Source of the DNA: an uncultured Bacteroidales bacterium
GTDB taxonomy: Bacteria > Bacteroidota > Bacteroidia > Bacteroidales > CAIXZF01
Length of the DNA stretch: 47,853 nt
Direction: 5' to 3'
Assembly (NCBI GenBank): GCA_903923925.1
Contig: CAIXZF010000025.1
Span: forward strand, 1 to 47,853
Positions 1 through 8,733 of this stretch are shown here, in pieces. The notes beneath the pieces are model-generated. The model made no database searches. It was not told the DNA's origin and saw only the letters and a list, made by a program, of their open reading frames with translations. The translations under genes and the position numbers were made by a program. Within the stretch, counting starts at the first letter, position 1. Every line of letters begins with the position of its first letter.

Positions 1-2
1 CG

Positions 3-311
3 ATGGCTCAGAACGTATCCACAAAAGCTCCGGTTAAAACAACTCCTGAAATGACCGATACACTTGTAAAATATACCTGTTCAATGCATCCGGAAGTGAA
101 CAGTGAGAAGTCGGGAAAATGTCCCAAATGTGGTATGGATCTCATTAAAAAAAACGCTGAAAGCCAAATTGTAAAGTCCTCATTCCATTGCCCCATGAAG
201 TGTGAAGGTGAAAAAGTATATGATAAAAAAGGAAATTGTCCAAAGTGTGGAATGGATTTGGAGGCAATAATTCCTGTAAATCATAAAGGGCATGATCATA
301 AAAGTAAATAG
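3..311 (+). CDS. Heavy-metal-binding domain protein (5' end may lie outside the window)
   Basis: This is a small protein of about 102 residues with two zinc-ribbon-like heavy-metal-binding domains. The first (about residues 25-48) has CSMHP followed by CPKCGMDL; the second (about 62-87) has HCPMKC followed by CPKCGMDL. The C-terminus is histidine-rich (NHKGHDHK). The same CSMHP...CPxCGM domain occurs at the N-terminus of the CusB-type adaptor at 5724, so this protein probably binds copper or silver and hands it to the efflux system. It sits 98 bases upstream of the RND pump on the same strand. The ATG is only two bases into the window and no upstream stop is visible, so the real start and any signal peptide may be missing. 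The domain is recognised from memory; the role is inferred from context. Confidence 0.75.
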   Translation: MAQNVSTKAPVKTTPEMTDTLVKYTCSMHPEVNSEKSGKCPKCGMDLIKKNAESQIVKSSFHCPMKCEGEKVYDKKGNCPKCGMDLEAIIPVNHKGHDHKSK

Positions 312-409
312 TTGATTATCAGAAAAATAAAATCGACATCTGAAGTGTTTAACTTTTGGATAAAGGTGTTTAATATTACTATCGCTCATTATTTAATTTT
401 CAATCTGGT

Positions 410-3400
410 ATGTTTAATCTTCTTGTAAAATATTTTCTTGAGAACCGGTTGATTACTTTCATTTTCCTGATTGCTTTTGTGGTGATGGGTTTAGTATATA
501 TGCCATTTAACTGGAATGCAGGATTGATACCACGTGATCCTGTAGCAGTTGATGCGATCCCTGATATTGGTGAGAATCAGCAGATTGTTGCAACTGAATG
601 GATGGGAAGATCTCCAAAGGACATTCAGGATCAGGTAACATATCCCTTAACTACAGCATTACTGGGAATCCCGGGAGTACAAACAGTGCGAAGTACTTCC
701 ATGTTCGGCATGTCATTCATTTATATTATATTTAAAGACAAAGTTGATTTTTACTGGAGCAGGTCACGTATCCTTGAGAAGCTTAATTCATTGCCTGCCG
801 GAACATTACCTGCCGGAGTTCAGCCGACACTGGGGCCAGATGCCACAGCATTGGGTCAGATCTATTGGTATACCCTCGAAGGTCGTGACCCAAAAACAGG
901 GAAGCCCAAAGGCGGTTGGGATCCTCAGGAACTAAGAACGATACAGGACTTTTATGTAAAATATGGTTTATCTTCAGCCGAAGGTGTTTCAGAAGTAGCT
1001 TCCGTGGGTGGTTTTATTAAAGAATATCAGATCGATCTGAAACCTGAGGCACTAAAAGCATTTGGCGTGTCGGTTATGGATGTAATGAATGCTGTAAGGA
1101 AAAGCAACCTTGATATCGGAGCTGAAACCATGGAGCTGAATAATGTAGAATACATTATTCGAGGCTTGGGTTATGTTAAAAACCTTGAAGATCTGGAAAT
1201 ATCGGTAGTAGCTGTCAGAAATAATGTCCCTGTACGTGTTAAAGATGTTGCCCATATTTCATTTGGACCGGCTACCCGGCGGGGTGGGCTCGACAAGGAT
1301 GGGTCCGAGGCAGTGGGAGCTGTTGTTGTGGCCAGATATGGGTCGAATCCAATGGAGGTGATTAATAATGTTAAGGATAAGATTAGAGAAATTGAAGCTG
1401 GACTTCCGCAAAAGACACTCCCGGATGGAAGCATTTCGAAAGTTACCATTGTACCATTTTATGACAGGACAGGGTTGATTAAAGAAACAATCGGTACACT
1501 GGAAACAGCCCTGTCACATGAAATCCTTATCAGCATCATTGTTATCATTGTTTTGGTAATGAACCTCCGGGCATCACTAATTGTAGCTGGATTGTTGCCT
1601 ATTGGTGTATTGATGACCTTCATCCTGATGCGTTTCTTTGGCGTTGAAGCCAATATTGTTGCTTTATCAGGAATTGCAATCGCTATTGGGGTAATGGTGG
1701 ATATAGGGATCGTCGACGTTGAGAATATACTCCGGCATCTGGAGATGCCGGAAAATGAAGGAATACGTGGCAAGAAGCTGATGCAGGTTATCTATTTAGC
1801 CACAACTGAAGTACGTGCAGCTGTGGTTACTTCCATTGCAACTACAATAGTTAGTTTTTTACCTGTTTTCGCAATGCAGGCAGCTGAAGGGAAATTATTT
1901 CATCCTTTAGCTTTCACCAAAACATTTGCACTTTTGTCGGCCTTCATTCTTGGGATTGTTGTACTTCCCACTCTCACTCACATCTTCTTTTCGATTCGTT
2001 TTGATACAAAGAAGATTCGCAAGGTGTGGAATGGATTGCTGATACTGTCAGGTATTTTGTTTATTGCAATCTGGCATACATGGCCGGCTTTAGCATTAGT
2101 GGCAGTTGGAATCAACAATCTGTTTGATTTCCAATGGCCTGAATCCAGAAAGAATATTCCGAATTATTTAAATATTGCTATTACTGTTCTTGTTGCAACC
2201 TATTATTTATCAATTGAATGGCTGCCATTAGGAGCGCATAACAGCGTATTTGTAAATTTCCTGTTCGTTGCTGCTATTGTCGGAGTTATTCTTACCATTC
2301 TGATGTCAATGGTTTATTATTACGAAAATATTATTCGATGGGCATTGGGAAACAAGCGTAAATTCCTTGTGATACCAGTAGTTACACTAGTCTTTGGCCT
2401 TTTAATCTGGCTTGGTTTTGAAGGTATTTTCGGATTTATCGGAAGTGGATTGGAAAAAGCTGGCTGGAGGAATATCAGAAAAACATCTGCCTGGCAAAGT
2501 TCTGGGAAAACTTTTCCCGGAACAGCTAAAGAATTTATGCCATCATTAAATGAAGGTTCCTTCTTACTGATGCCAACCAGTATGCCTCATTCAAGTATTG
2601 AAAAAAACCTGGATTATATAAAAACATTAGACCAACGACTTTCGCATATTCCTGAAGTTGAGGTGGCTGTTGGAAAGTGGGGACGTGTAAACTCAGCACT
2701 TGACCCTGCTCCTGTTCAGATGTTTGAGAACACCATCAATTACCGTCCAGAGTATATTCTTGATGAAAATGGACAGCGGATGCGGTTTATGGTGGATAAG
2801 GCTGGGAATTTTGTATTGAAAGGCACAATTTTATACAATCTGAAGAAGGATGGATTTCGGGTGATTACAGTCGACAGCCTGCTAGCAGATAATAATGGCG
2901 AATATTTCAGGCAATGGCGACCTGGAATTAAAAAGCCTGATGACATCTGGAATGAAATTGTTAAAGTTACCGATATCCCAGGATTAACTTCAGCTCCTAA
3001 ATTACAACCTATTGAAACCCGGCTGGTGATGCTCTCAACTGGTATGCGTGCCCCCATGGGATTAAAAGTATACGGCCCCGATCTAAATACTATAGAAAAG
3101 GCAGGAATGGTATTTGAACGGGCCTTGAAAGATGTACCTTCTATAAAAGCTTCCAGTGTGTTTTATGATCGTGCAGTAGGTGCGCCTTATGTTGAAATTA
3201 AGCTTAACAGGGAAGCTATGGCTCGTTATGGCATGACCATTAGTGATGTACAGGAGGTGCTTCAAGTTGCTGTAGGCGGGATGTCGCTAACCTCATCGGT
3301 TGAAGGGCGCGAGCGCTTCCCGATCCGTGTGCGTTATGCCCGCGAATTGCGCGACAATCCTGAAGATTTGAAGCGCATTTTAATTCCATCAATGAATGGT

Positions 3401-4270
3401 GTGCAAATTCCATTGAGCGAAATCGCAGATATTGATTATGCAAGAGGTGCTCAGATGATCCGGAGTGAAAATACCTTTTTAGTGGGTTATGTTATCTTTG
3501 ATAAGCTTGAAGGAAAAGCCGAAGTGGATGTTGTTAACGAAGCTGACAAAATACTGAAGCAGAAGTTATCGTCAGGAGCTATTGACCTGAATCCTGGTGT
3601 AACTTACAAGTTCGCTGGTAATTACGAACAGCAACTCAGGGCTACGAAACGATTAAGTATTGTCATTCCAATCAGCCTGGTCCTGATTTTATTGCTATTG
3701 TATTTACAATTCAGGACTGTCGCAGCTTCATTTATACATTTTTCAGGTGTGTTTGTGGCCTTTGCCGGCGGATTTATCATGCTGTGGCTTTACGGGCAGG
3801 ATTGGTTTATGAATTTTTCTGTTTCAGGTATTAATTTGCGGGATCTCTTTCAGATGCACCCCATTAACCTAAGTGTTGCAGTTTGGGTTGGATTTATTGC
3901 TTTGTTCGGCATTGCTACAAATGATGGGGTTATTATGGGAACTTATATCCACCAGGTATTTGAAGAAAAGCACCCAAAAACAGTTCATGATGTTCGTGAG
4001 GCAGTTGTTACAGCAGGTATGAAACGTGTACGCCCGGCAATGATGACCACTGCAGTTGCTGTAATCGCACTTTTACCTGTCTTATCTTCTACTGGCAAAG
4101 GTTCAGATATTATGGTTCCAATGGCTATACCCACATTTGGCGGTATGGTGATACAGGTTATGACTGTTTTCGTAGTTCCGGTATTCCAGGCAATCTGGCG
4201 GGAGAATGGAGTCAAACGACAATCTAGAATAGCAGAAACTGTAATACCTAATCAGTTAATCAATGAATAA
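410..4270 (+). CDS. cusA: CusA/CzcA-type heavy-metal RND efflux pump
   Basis: Inner-membrane proton-driven pump of the HME-RND family that would drive Cu(I)/Ag(I) out through a tripartite complex. Family signs are the N-terminal helix, the porter segment with GENQQIVATEWMGRSP, and the proton-relay helix GIAIAIGVMVDIGIVDVEN at about residues 420-438. A methionine-rich porter motif MLSTGMRAPMGLKV lies near residue 875, which favours Cu/Ag over Zn/Co. The C-terminal helices include GIATNDGVIMGTYIHQVF. At 1286 residues it is much longer than the usual 1030-1050. The extra length includes a hydrophobic insertion at about residues 537-637 and a periplasmic insertion near 785-850. It overlaps the following channel gene by 8 bases, so the two are probably translationally coupled. 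Confidence 0.93.
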   Translation: MFNLLVKYFLENRLITFIFLIAFVVMGLVYMPFNWNAGLIPRDPVAVDAIPDIGENQQIVATEWMGRSPKDIQDQVTYPLTTALLGIPGVQTVRSTSMFGMSFIYIIFKDKVDFYWSRSRILEKLNSLPAGTLPAGVQPTLGPDATALGQIYWYTLEGRDPKTGKPKGGWDPQELRTIQDFYVKYGLSSAEGVSEVASVGGFIKEYQIDLKPEALKAFGVSVMDVMNAVRKSNLDIGAETMELNNVEYIIRGLGYVKNLEDLEISVVAVRNNVPVRVKDVAHISFGPATRRGGLDKDGSEAVGAVVVARYGSNPMEVINNVKDKIREIEAGLPQKTLPDGSISKVTIVPFYDRTGLIKETIGTLETALSHEILISIIVIIVLVMNLRASLIVAGLLPIGVLMTFILMRFFGVEANIVALSGIAIAIGVMVDIGIVDVENILRHLEMPENEGIRGKKLMQVIYLATTEVRAAVVTSIATTIVSFLPVFAMQAAEGKLFHPLAFTKTFALLSAFILGIVVLPTLTHIFFSIRFDTKKIRKVWNGLLILSGILFIAIWHTWPALALVAVGINNLFDFQWPESRKNIPNYLNIAITVLVATYYLSIEWLPLGAHNSVFVNFLFVAAIVGVILTILMSMVYYYENIIRWALGNKRKFLVIPVVTLVFGLLIWLGFEGIFGFIGSGLEKAGWRNIRKTSAWQSSGKTFPGTAKEFMPSLNEGSFLLMPTSMPHSSIEKNLDYIKTLDQRLSHIPEVEVAVGKWGRVNSALDPAPVQMFENTINYRPEYILDENGQRMRFMVDKAGNFVLKGTILYNLKKDGFRVITVDSLLADNNGEYFRQWRPGIKKPDDIWNEIVKVTDIPGLTSAPKLQPIETRLVMLSTGMRAPMGLKVYGPDLNTIEKAGMVFERALKDVPSIKASSVFYDRAVGAPYVEIKLNREAMARYGMTISDVQEVLQVAVGGMSLTSSVEGRERFPIRVRYARELRDNPEDLKRILIPSMNGVQIPLSEIADIDYARGAQMIRSENTFLVGYVIFDKLEGKAEVDVVNEADKILKQKLSSGAIDLNPGVTYKFAGNYEQQLRATKRLSIVIPISLVLILLLLYLQFRTVAASFIHFSGVFVAFAGGFIMLWLYGQDWFMNFSVSGINLRDLFQMHPINLSVAVWVGFIALFGIATNDGVIMGTYIHQVFEEKHPKTVHDVREAVVTAGMKRVRPAMMTTAVAVIALLPVLSSTGKGSDIMVPMAIPTFGGMVIQVMTVFVVPVFQAIWRENGVKRQSRIAETVIPNQLINE

Positions 4271-5708
4271 ACAAGCATTTAAGAAAACTTTTGTAATCCT
4301 ATTGATTGTTTGCAGTTGGTTTGCAGGAAAAGCCCAGCAACAACAGGATTCCCTGTCAGGTTATCTGATAACGGCTGCTAAAAACAACCCCTTTGTAATG
4401 CAACGCTATTTTGAATACATGGCATCAGTTCAAAAAGTACCACAGGTTGGCAGTTTGCCAGATCCTGAATTGAACCTCGGAGTATTTTTGATTCCAATGG
4501 AGCTGATGGATGGCAAACAGCTTGCTGATATCAGGCTTATGCAAATGTTCCCCTGGTTTGGTGTTCTTAAATCTGCAAAAGATGAAATGAGCCTTATGGC
4601 AAAAGCTAAATATGAGACTTTTCGGGATGCCAAACTTCAATTAAACTATGATGTTGAACGTAACTGGAATGAACTCCACAGGATTAAACAAAATCAGCGT
4701 ATTACATCCAAAAACCTTGAAATTCTGCAAAGTATTGAAAGATTAAGCATCGAAAAGTTCAAATCTTTTCCGCCAGGAAATAATGCATCAACCAACAAAA
4801 TAATGCAGCCTTCTTCCGGCCAGCCAGCAACTTCCGGATCATCAGGGATGCAACGGATGAGTGGTAGCCAGGGAAGCATAACGAGTACTTCAATTAGTCA
4901 GAACATCACCCCAATGCAAAGTAATCCAATGGGTTCATCTTACAGTGGATCTGGCCTTTCTGATGTATATCGCATACAGATTGAAATTGGTGAACTTCAG
5001 AACAATCTTGAATTATTAAACACTCAATGGAATACACTATCAGCTGAGTTTAACAGCTACTTAAACCGGCCTCCAACGACTGCAGTAATTATTCCGGATA
5101 CTATTATAGCAGTTATTCCAGACCCTTCTATTTTGAGCTTAAAGGACAGTTTCCTTGCTAAAAACCCTATGCTGGGAATGATCCAATATGAACAGCAATC
5201 ACTCACTGCCCGGTATAAAATGGTGAGTAGAATGGGGTTTCCAATGATTGGTCTGGGTATTAATTATTCTCTGATAAATGTAAGTGAAATGAATACTTCA
5301 CCCATGAATGGGAAAGACATGATTATGCCAATGGTTACAGCATCCCTGCCCATCTATCGTAAAAAATATAAAGCCATGCAGAGTGAGGTGAACATGCTTC
5401 AATCAGCAACTCAACAGAACTATATTGCTACAGCTAACTCATTGCAGACCGATTATTACAAGGCCTTTCAACTATTCCAGGATGCAGGACGCAGGATGAA
5501 ACTGTACAGGGATCAATATCAATTGTCATCAAAATCATTGGAATTGATGCTTCGGAGTTTTACTGCTGGATTATCTGATCTTTCTGATATTCTTCGGGTT
5601 GAACAGCAAAATCTTGATTACGAGTACAAACAAATTGAAGCCATTGCTGACTACAATACTTCAATAGCATGGCTGAATAGAATTATTGGATTAACACAAG
5701 TGCAGTAA
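4263..5708 (+). CDS. TolC/CusC-like outer-membrane efflux channel
   Basis: Outer-membrane factor of the tripartite metal efflux system. The N-terminus is a signal peptide (about residues 1-25, ending near AGKAQQQ). The body has two long helical repeats rich in Gln, Leu and Asn, as in TolC-family proteins, at a typical length of 481 residues. Between the repeats (about residues 168-231) lies an unusual low-complexity stretch rich in Ser, Met, Gly and Gln, with several Met pairs such as MQRMSG. The start overlaps the pump gene by 8 bases and the adaptor gene begins 15 bases after the stop, so pump, channel and adaptor form one operon. Substrate assignment rests on the neighbours. Confidence 0.88.
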   Translation: MNKQAFKKTFVILLIVCSWFAGKAQQQQDSLSGYLITAAKNNPFVMQRYFEYMASVQKVPQVGSLPDPELNLGVFLIPMELMDGKQLADIRLMQMFPWFGVLKSAKDEMSLMAKAKYETFRDAKLQLNYDVERNWNELHRIKQNQRITSKNLEILQSIERLSIEKFKSFPPGNNASTNKIMQPSSGQPATSGSSGMQRMSGSQGSITSTSISQNITPMQSNPMGSSYSGSGLSDVYRIQIEIGELQNNLELLNTQWNTLSAEFNSYLNRPPTTAVIIPDTIIAVIPDPSILSLKDSFLAKNPMLGMIQYEQQSLTARYKMVSRMGFPMIGLGINYSLINVSEMNTSPMNGKDMIMPMVTASLPIYRKKYKAMQSEVNMLQSATQQNYIATANSLQTDYYKAFQLFQDAGRRMKLYRDQYQLSSKSLELMLRSFTAGLSDLSDILRVEQQNLDYEYKQIEAIADYNTSIAWLNRIIGLTQVQ

Positions 5709-5723
5709 TAAAACATCAAAAAG

Positions 5724-7274
5724 ATGAAGCACATAGAATTTAAAAAGTATTTAATCTACCTTCTTATTCTGATAGGAGGCTTGTTTCTGGGTTGGCTCAT
5801 TTTTCATTCCTCTGATAAAAGTATCGAAGGAAAAGCAACGTTGACAGAAGAAAAGAAAAGTACAATCTGGACTTGTTCCATGCATCCTCAGATCCGGAAG
5901 TCCGAAGTTGGTAAGTGCCCCATTTGTGGCATGGAATTAATACCATTATCCCAGGGTGGGCCGACGGTGGATTCTAATGCAGTTCATATGAGCAAAGAGT
6001 CTGTTCAACTGGCCAATGTACTTACTTCAATTGTTTCAAAGCAAAACCCGCTAAAACAAGTAAGGTTATATGGAAAAATTCAGGCAGATGAGCGCTTACT
6101 GCAAAGTCAGGTTTCGTACTTACCCGGTCGCATAGAAAGATTAGCTGTAAATTATACAGGAGAATCCGTCAGGAAAGGTCAAATACTGGCAAGCATATAT
6201 TCACCTGAATTAATGACTGCGCAACAGGAACTTCTTGAAACTTACACAACCAGGCAAACTCAGCCAATTCTTTATGAAGCAGCAAAAGACAAGCTACGGC
6301 AATGGAAACTTTCAGAAAATCAAATTGCTTCTATTGAAAAATCAGATGTTGTGAAAACTAATTTCGAAATTTTTTCGAATACCAATGGTGTTGTAACTGC
6401 AAGACGTGTAAGTAATGGTGATTATATAAGTTCCGGATCTGTTTTATTTGATGTTGCAGATCTGTCTGATGTTTGGATCTTATTTGATGCCTATGAAAGT
6501 GATCTGCCATATCTATCGGAAGGGCAAACTGTTAATTTTACTATTGAAGCCATTCCAGGAAACAATTATTCAGGAACGATAAAATTCATAGATCCTGTTC
6601 TTGACCCCATAAACAGGGTTGCAAAAGTAAGAGTAGAAGTTCCAAATGGAGAAAAGAAATTGAAACCGGAAATGTTTGTTACCGGAATTGTATCAGCACA
6701 ACTTGATCAGTATAAGAACAAGCTTGTTGTTCCCCGCTCCTCAGTATTGTGGACAGGTAAACGTTCTGTTGTTTATGTAAAACAAGCCAATAGTGAGGAC
6801 TTTATTTTTAAAATCCGGGAAATAGAACTTGGTCCGCTTTTAGGAAACAGTTATGTTGTTATGAATGGATTGACAGATGGGGAAGAAATCGTTACACAGG
6901 GCACCTTTAGCGTTGATGCTGCGGCCCAACTTGAAGGTAAGCCCAGTATGATGAATACGGCAGAAGGTGAGCCAAAAAGCAAACCCGAGGTGAAAATGCA
7001 GGATAAACCGCTCACTGAAAATCTAAAATTTACGGTATCAGGCAATTGCGAGATGTGTAAAGCCAGAATTGAAAAAGCTGCCTTATCCGTTAAAGGGGTA
7101 ATTAAGGCAATTTGGACAGTTAAAACCAAAATCCTGAAGGTTGATTACAATGAAGACCTTGAAAATCCAGATTCTGTCTATAAAGCAATAGCTGATGCTG
7201 GCCATGATACTAAAAAATACAAAGCTGATAACAGTATTTACGATGCATTACCTTCTTGTTGCAAATACAGATAA
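5724..7274 (+). CDS. cusB: CusB-type membrane-fusion adaptor with heavy-metal-binding and HMA domains
   Basis: Periplasmic adaptor that links the RND pump to the outer-membrane channel. It begins with a membrane anchor (about residues 9-28, YLIYLLILIGGLFLGWLIF). A heavy-metal-binding zinc-ribbon domain follows at about residues 49-73 (CSMHP...CPICGMEL). The lipoyl/beta-barrel adaptor core follows at about 95-400. The C-terminus carries an HMA-like copper-chaperone domain (about 436-502) with the metal-binding loop GNCEMCKAR, and then a terminal SCCK. CusB proteins with the N-terminal domain are common in Bacteroidetes; the added C-terminal HMA domain makes the adaptor itself able to accept copper. 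It is the third gene of the efflux operon. Confidence 0.9.
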   Translation: MKHIEFKKYLIYLLILIGGLFLGWLIFHSSDKSIEGKATLTEEKKSTIWTCSMHPQIRKSEVGKCPICGMELIPLSQGGPTVDSNAVHMSKESVQLANVLTSIVSKQNPLKQVRLYGKIQADERLLQSQVSYLPGRIERLAVNYTGESVRKGQILASIYSPELMTAQQELLETYTTRQTQPILYEAAKDKLRQWKLSENQIASIEKSDVVKTNFEIFSNTNGVVTARRVSNGDYISSGSVLFDVADLSDVWILFDAYESDLPYLSEGQTVNFTIEAIPGNNYSGTIKFIDPVLDPINRVAKVRVEVPNGEKKLKPEMFVTGIVSAQLDQYKNKLVVPRSSVLWTGKRSVVYVKQANSEDFIFKIREIELGPLLGNSYVVMNGLTDGEEIVTQGTFSVDAAAQLEGKPSMMNTAEGEPKSKPEVKMQDKPLTENLKFTVSGNCEMCKARIEKAALSVKGVIKAIWTVKTKILKVDYNEDLENPDSVYKAIADAGHDTKKYKADNSIYDALPSCCKYR

Positions 7275-7288
7275 ACTAGCCCAATATG

Positions 7289-7450
7289 CCTTACAGAGTC
7301 ACCTGGTGGAACAAGTACAACATCTTTCCTGCCCAATTCTGAAGAGTAAGGAGGTAATCCATTTCTATCGAGTATAAAAAATTGCACATCGTGAATATGA
7401 AATGGATGCACTATCAGCTGTAAACCGAATAGTTCTGGTGATATTTGCCT
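7289..7450 (-). pseudogene. Multicopper oxidase C-terminal remnant
   Basis: Read on the minus strand, bases 7408 down to about 7289 encode HPFHIHDVQFFILDRNG and then GRKDVVLVPPGDSVR. This is the copper-binding C-terminal block of CotA/CueO-like multicopper oxidases, with HPFHIH at 7391-7408. Upstream of it the reading frame is lost: a plausible FTADS lead-in lies in another frame. Downstream, the remaining copper ligands (the HCHxxxH region) are absent because the fragment runs straight into the 3' end of the adaptor gene. It is therefore a truncated, frameshifted relic. A copper oxidase is a natural partner of the copper efflux operon beside it. The identification is by motif recognition only. 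Confidence 0.75.
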
Positions 7451-7518
7451 GGGATTCCGGATAGGGTGAATTAATCGTTAATGTCGAAGGAGTGAGGCAA
7501 TGAAAACGCCCTAAAAAA

Positions 7519-7719
7519 ACAGATCAATTGCACATTGATCGTCAATTTGCTTATGACAGTCATCCAAAAGACCTTAAAAAGAAGCTGGGAATTCTCTAAT
7601 CTAGTCGGTTTTTGTATAATGCAGTTGTTCAACTACATCCATTTGTAAATTTTCTTAAAAATCCACACAAAGACTGGCAGAAAACCCTTCGAAATAAGGA
7701 ACAACTATCTCTATTTTGA
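7519..7719 (+). pseudogene. Decayed coding remnant, unidentified
   Basis: One plus-strand frame runs for about 67 codons with protein-like composition and a single internal TAA at 7597-7599. The part before the stop includes QFAYDSHPKDLKKKLG and the part after includes NFLKNPHKDWQKTLRNK. No start codon, promoter or recognisable domain was found. It lies in the roughly 600-base gap between the adaptor gene and the next secreted protein, next to the multicopper oxidase remnant. It may be another relic of the same degraded region, or chance. Confidence 0.3.
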
Positions 7720-7793
7720 CGGGTTTACTTTTGTGAAAATAAAAAACATAACAAAATGCATTAAGACTATCAGATGGTTATGATACCAGAAAT

Positions 7794-7801
7794 TAAATTT
7801 G
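7794..7801 (+). promoter_or_regulatory. Bacteroidetes -7 promoter element (TAAATTTG)
   Basis: TAAATTTG matches the Bacteroidetes sigma-factor -7 consensus TAnnTTTG and lies 79 bases upstream of the gene at 7881. No convincing -33 TTTG was found at the usual spacing. Confidence 0.45.
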
Positions 7802-7880
7802 TATTTTTACCGGGCAAAAGTGCATCCAGATAATTTATTTCTTACTATTGTTGTAGTATAAACATTAAAACATCAAGTCT

Positions 7881-8708
7881 ATGAAAAAGTTTTTACCTAT
7901 CGTTTTGATTTTATTGATAAGTAAAGTTGGTTTTGGCCAAACTTATCTACTTGAGGAGTTTTTTAATGATTCTATTAATTTCCCTCCAGCCTCCTGGACA
8001 ATAGTTGATCAGGATGATGATGGGTATAACTGGCGCATTAATACATGGGACAATGGTTCTTTTACAGAAATCTATGCCGTTTCTGATTCATGGCTGAGTG
8101 GAGGAGTTGGGGCACTAACACCAGAGAATTACCTGATAAGCCCGCAAATAGATCTTACAGGGCTGGTTGGCGAAGTTAAAGTACGTTATACGGTGCAGGT
8201 TGCCAATATTGATTATCCTGCAGAGAAATACAAACTTGCCGTTTCAACAACGGGTAACCAGGTAGCCGATTTCACCAATGTTGTACTTACCGAAACACTG
8301 GACACCAATGTGTATTATGTATGGAAAGAAAGGATCGTGGATCTGACACAATTTATTGGCCAGCATGTATATCTTACCTGGTGTCACTTTGATTGCACCG
8401 ATGAATACAAGTTTCTGCTCGACAGCATCCAGGTTTACAATATTCTGAATCCAGGAATAGAAAATCCATCCTTAAACGCAATGATCCAGGTATATCCCAA
8501 TCCAGTAAGCCGAACACTAACTATTTCAGGAGATTACACCAATGCCAGGCTACTTCTTTCAGGCGTTGATGGAAGGGAAGTATTCGCTATAACTGATCAA
8601 AACAGGGTATCGAAAATCGATGTTTCGGAATTTGAAAGCGGTATCTATTTTCTCCGTATTGAAACTCCAAAAGGAATCGTTATCAAAAAGGTAGCAATCA
8701 ACAACTAA
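7881..8708 (+). CDS. Secreted choice-of-anchor J / cleaved-adhesin-like protein with T9SS sorting domain
   Basis: A 275-residue secreted protein. It has a signal peptide (MKKFLPIVLILLISKVGFGQ), then one jelly-roll domain of the choice-of-anchor J/cleaved adhesin type (about residues 22-185). Markers are an early PASWTIVDQDDDGYNW and LISPQIDL. The C-terminus (about residues 203-275) is a type A T9SS sorting domain (VYPNPVSRTL ... GIYFLRIETPKG ... KKVAIN). The protein should cross the outer membrane through T9SS and be surface-attached or released. It stands alone between the metal region and the SusCD operon, with its own promoter and a shared terminator. Its ligand is unknown. Confidence 0.85.
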   Translation: MKKFLPIVLILLISKVGFGQTYLLEEFFNDSINFPPASWTIVDQDDDGYNWRINTWDNGSFTEIYAVSDSWLSGGVGALTPENYLISPQIDLTGLVGEVKVRYTVQVANIDYPAEKYKLAVSTTGNQVADFTNVVLTETLDTNVYYVWKERIVDLTQFIGQHVYLTWCHFDCTDEYKFLLDSIQVYNILNPGIENPSLNAMIQVYPNPVSRTLTISGDYTNARLLLSGVDGREVFAITDQNRVSKIDVSEFESGIYFLRIETPKGIVIKKVAINN

Positions 8709-8733
8709 GAAAAGTTTTACCCCTTACTTTTCT
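8708..8733. terminator. Bidirectional terminator hairpin
   Basis: An inverted repeat AGAAAAGT (8708-8715) / ACTTTTCT (8726-8733) encloses a 10-base loop. It sits exactly between the convergent stops of the T9SS protein and the PKD lipoprotein gene, and A/T-rich flanks on both sides suit termination in both directions. Confidence 0.5.

Noticed and set aside
7195-7377. 60-codon plus-strand frame over the cusB 3' end
   Set aside because: It overlaps cusB and the antisense multicopper oxidase relic; its sequence is the complement of the relic and not a gene.
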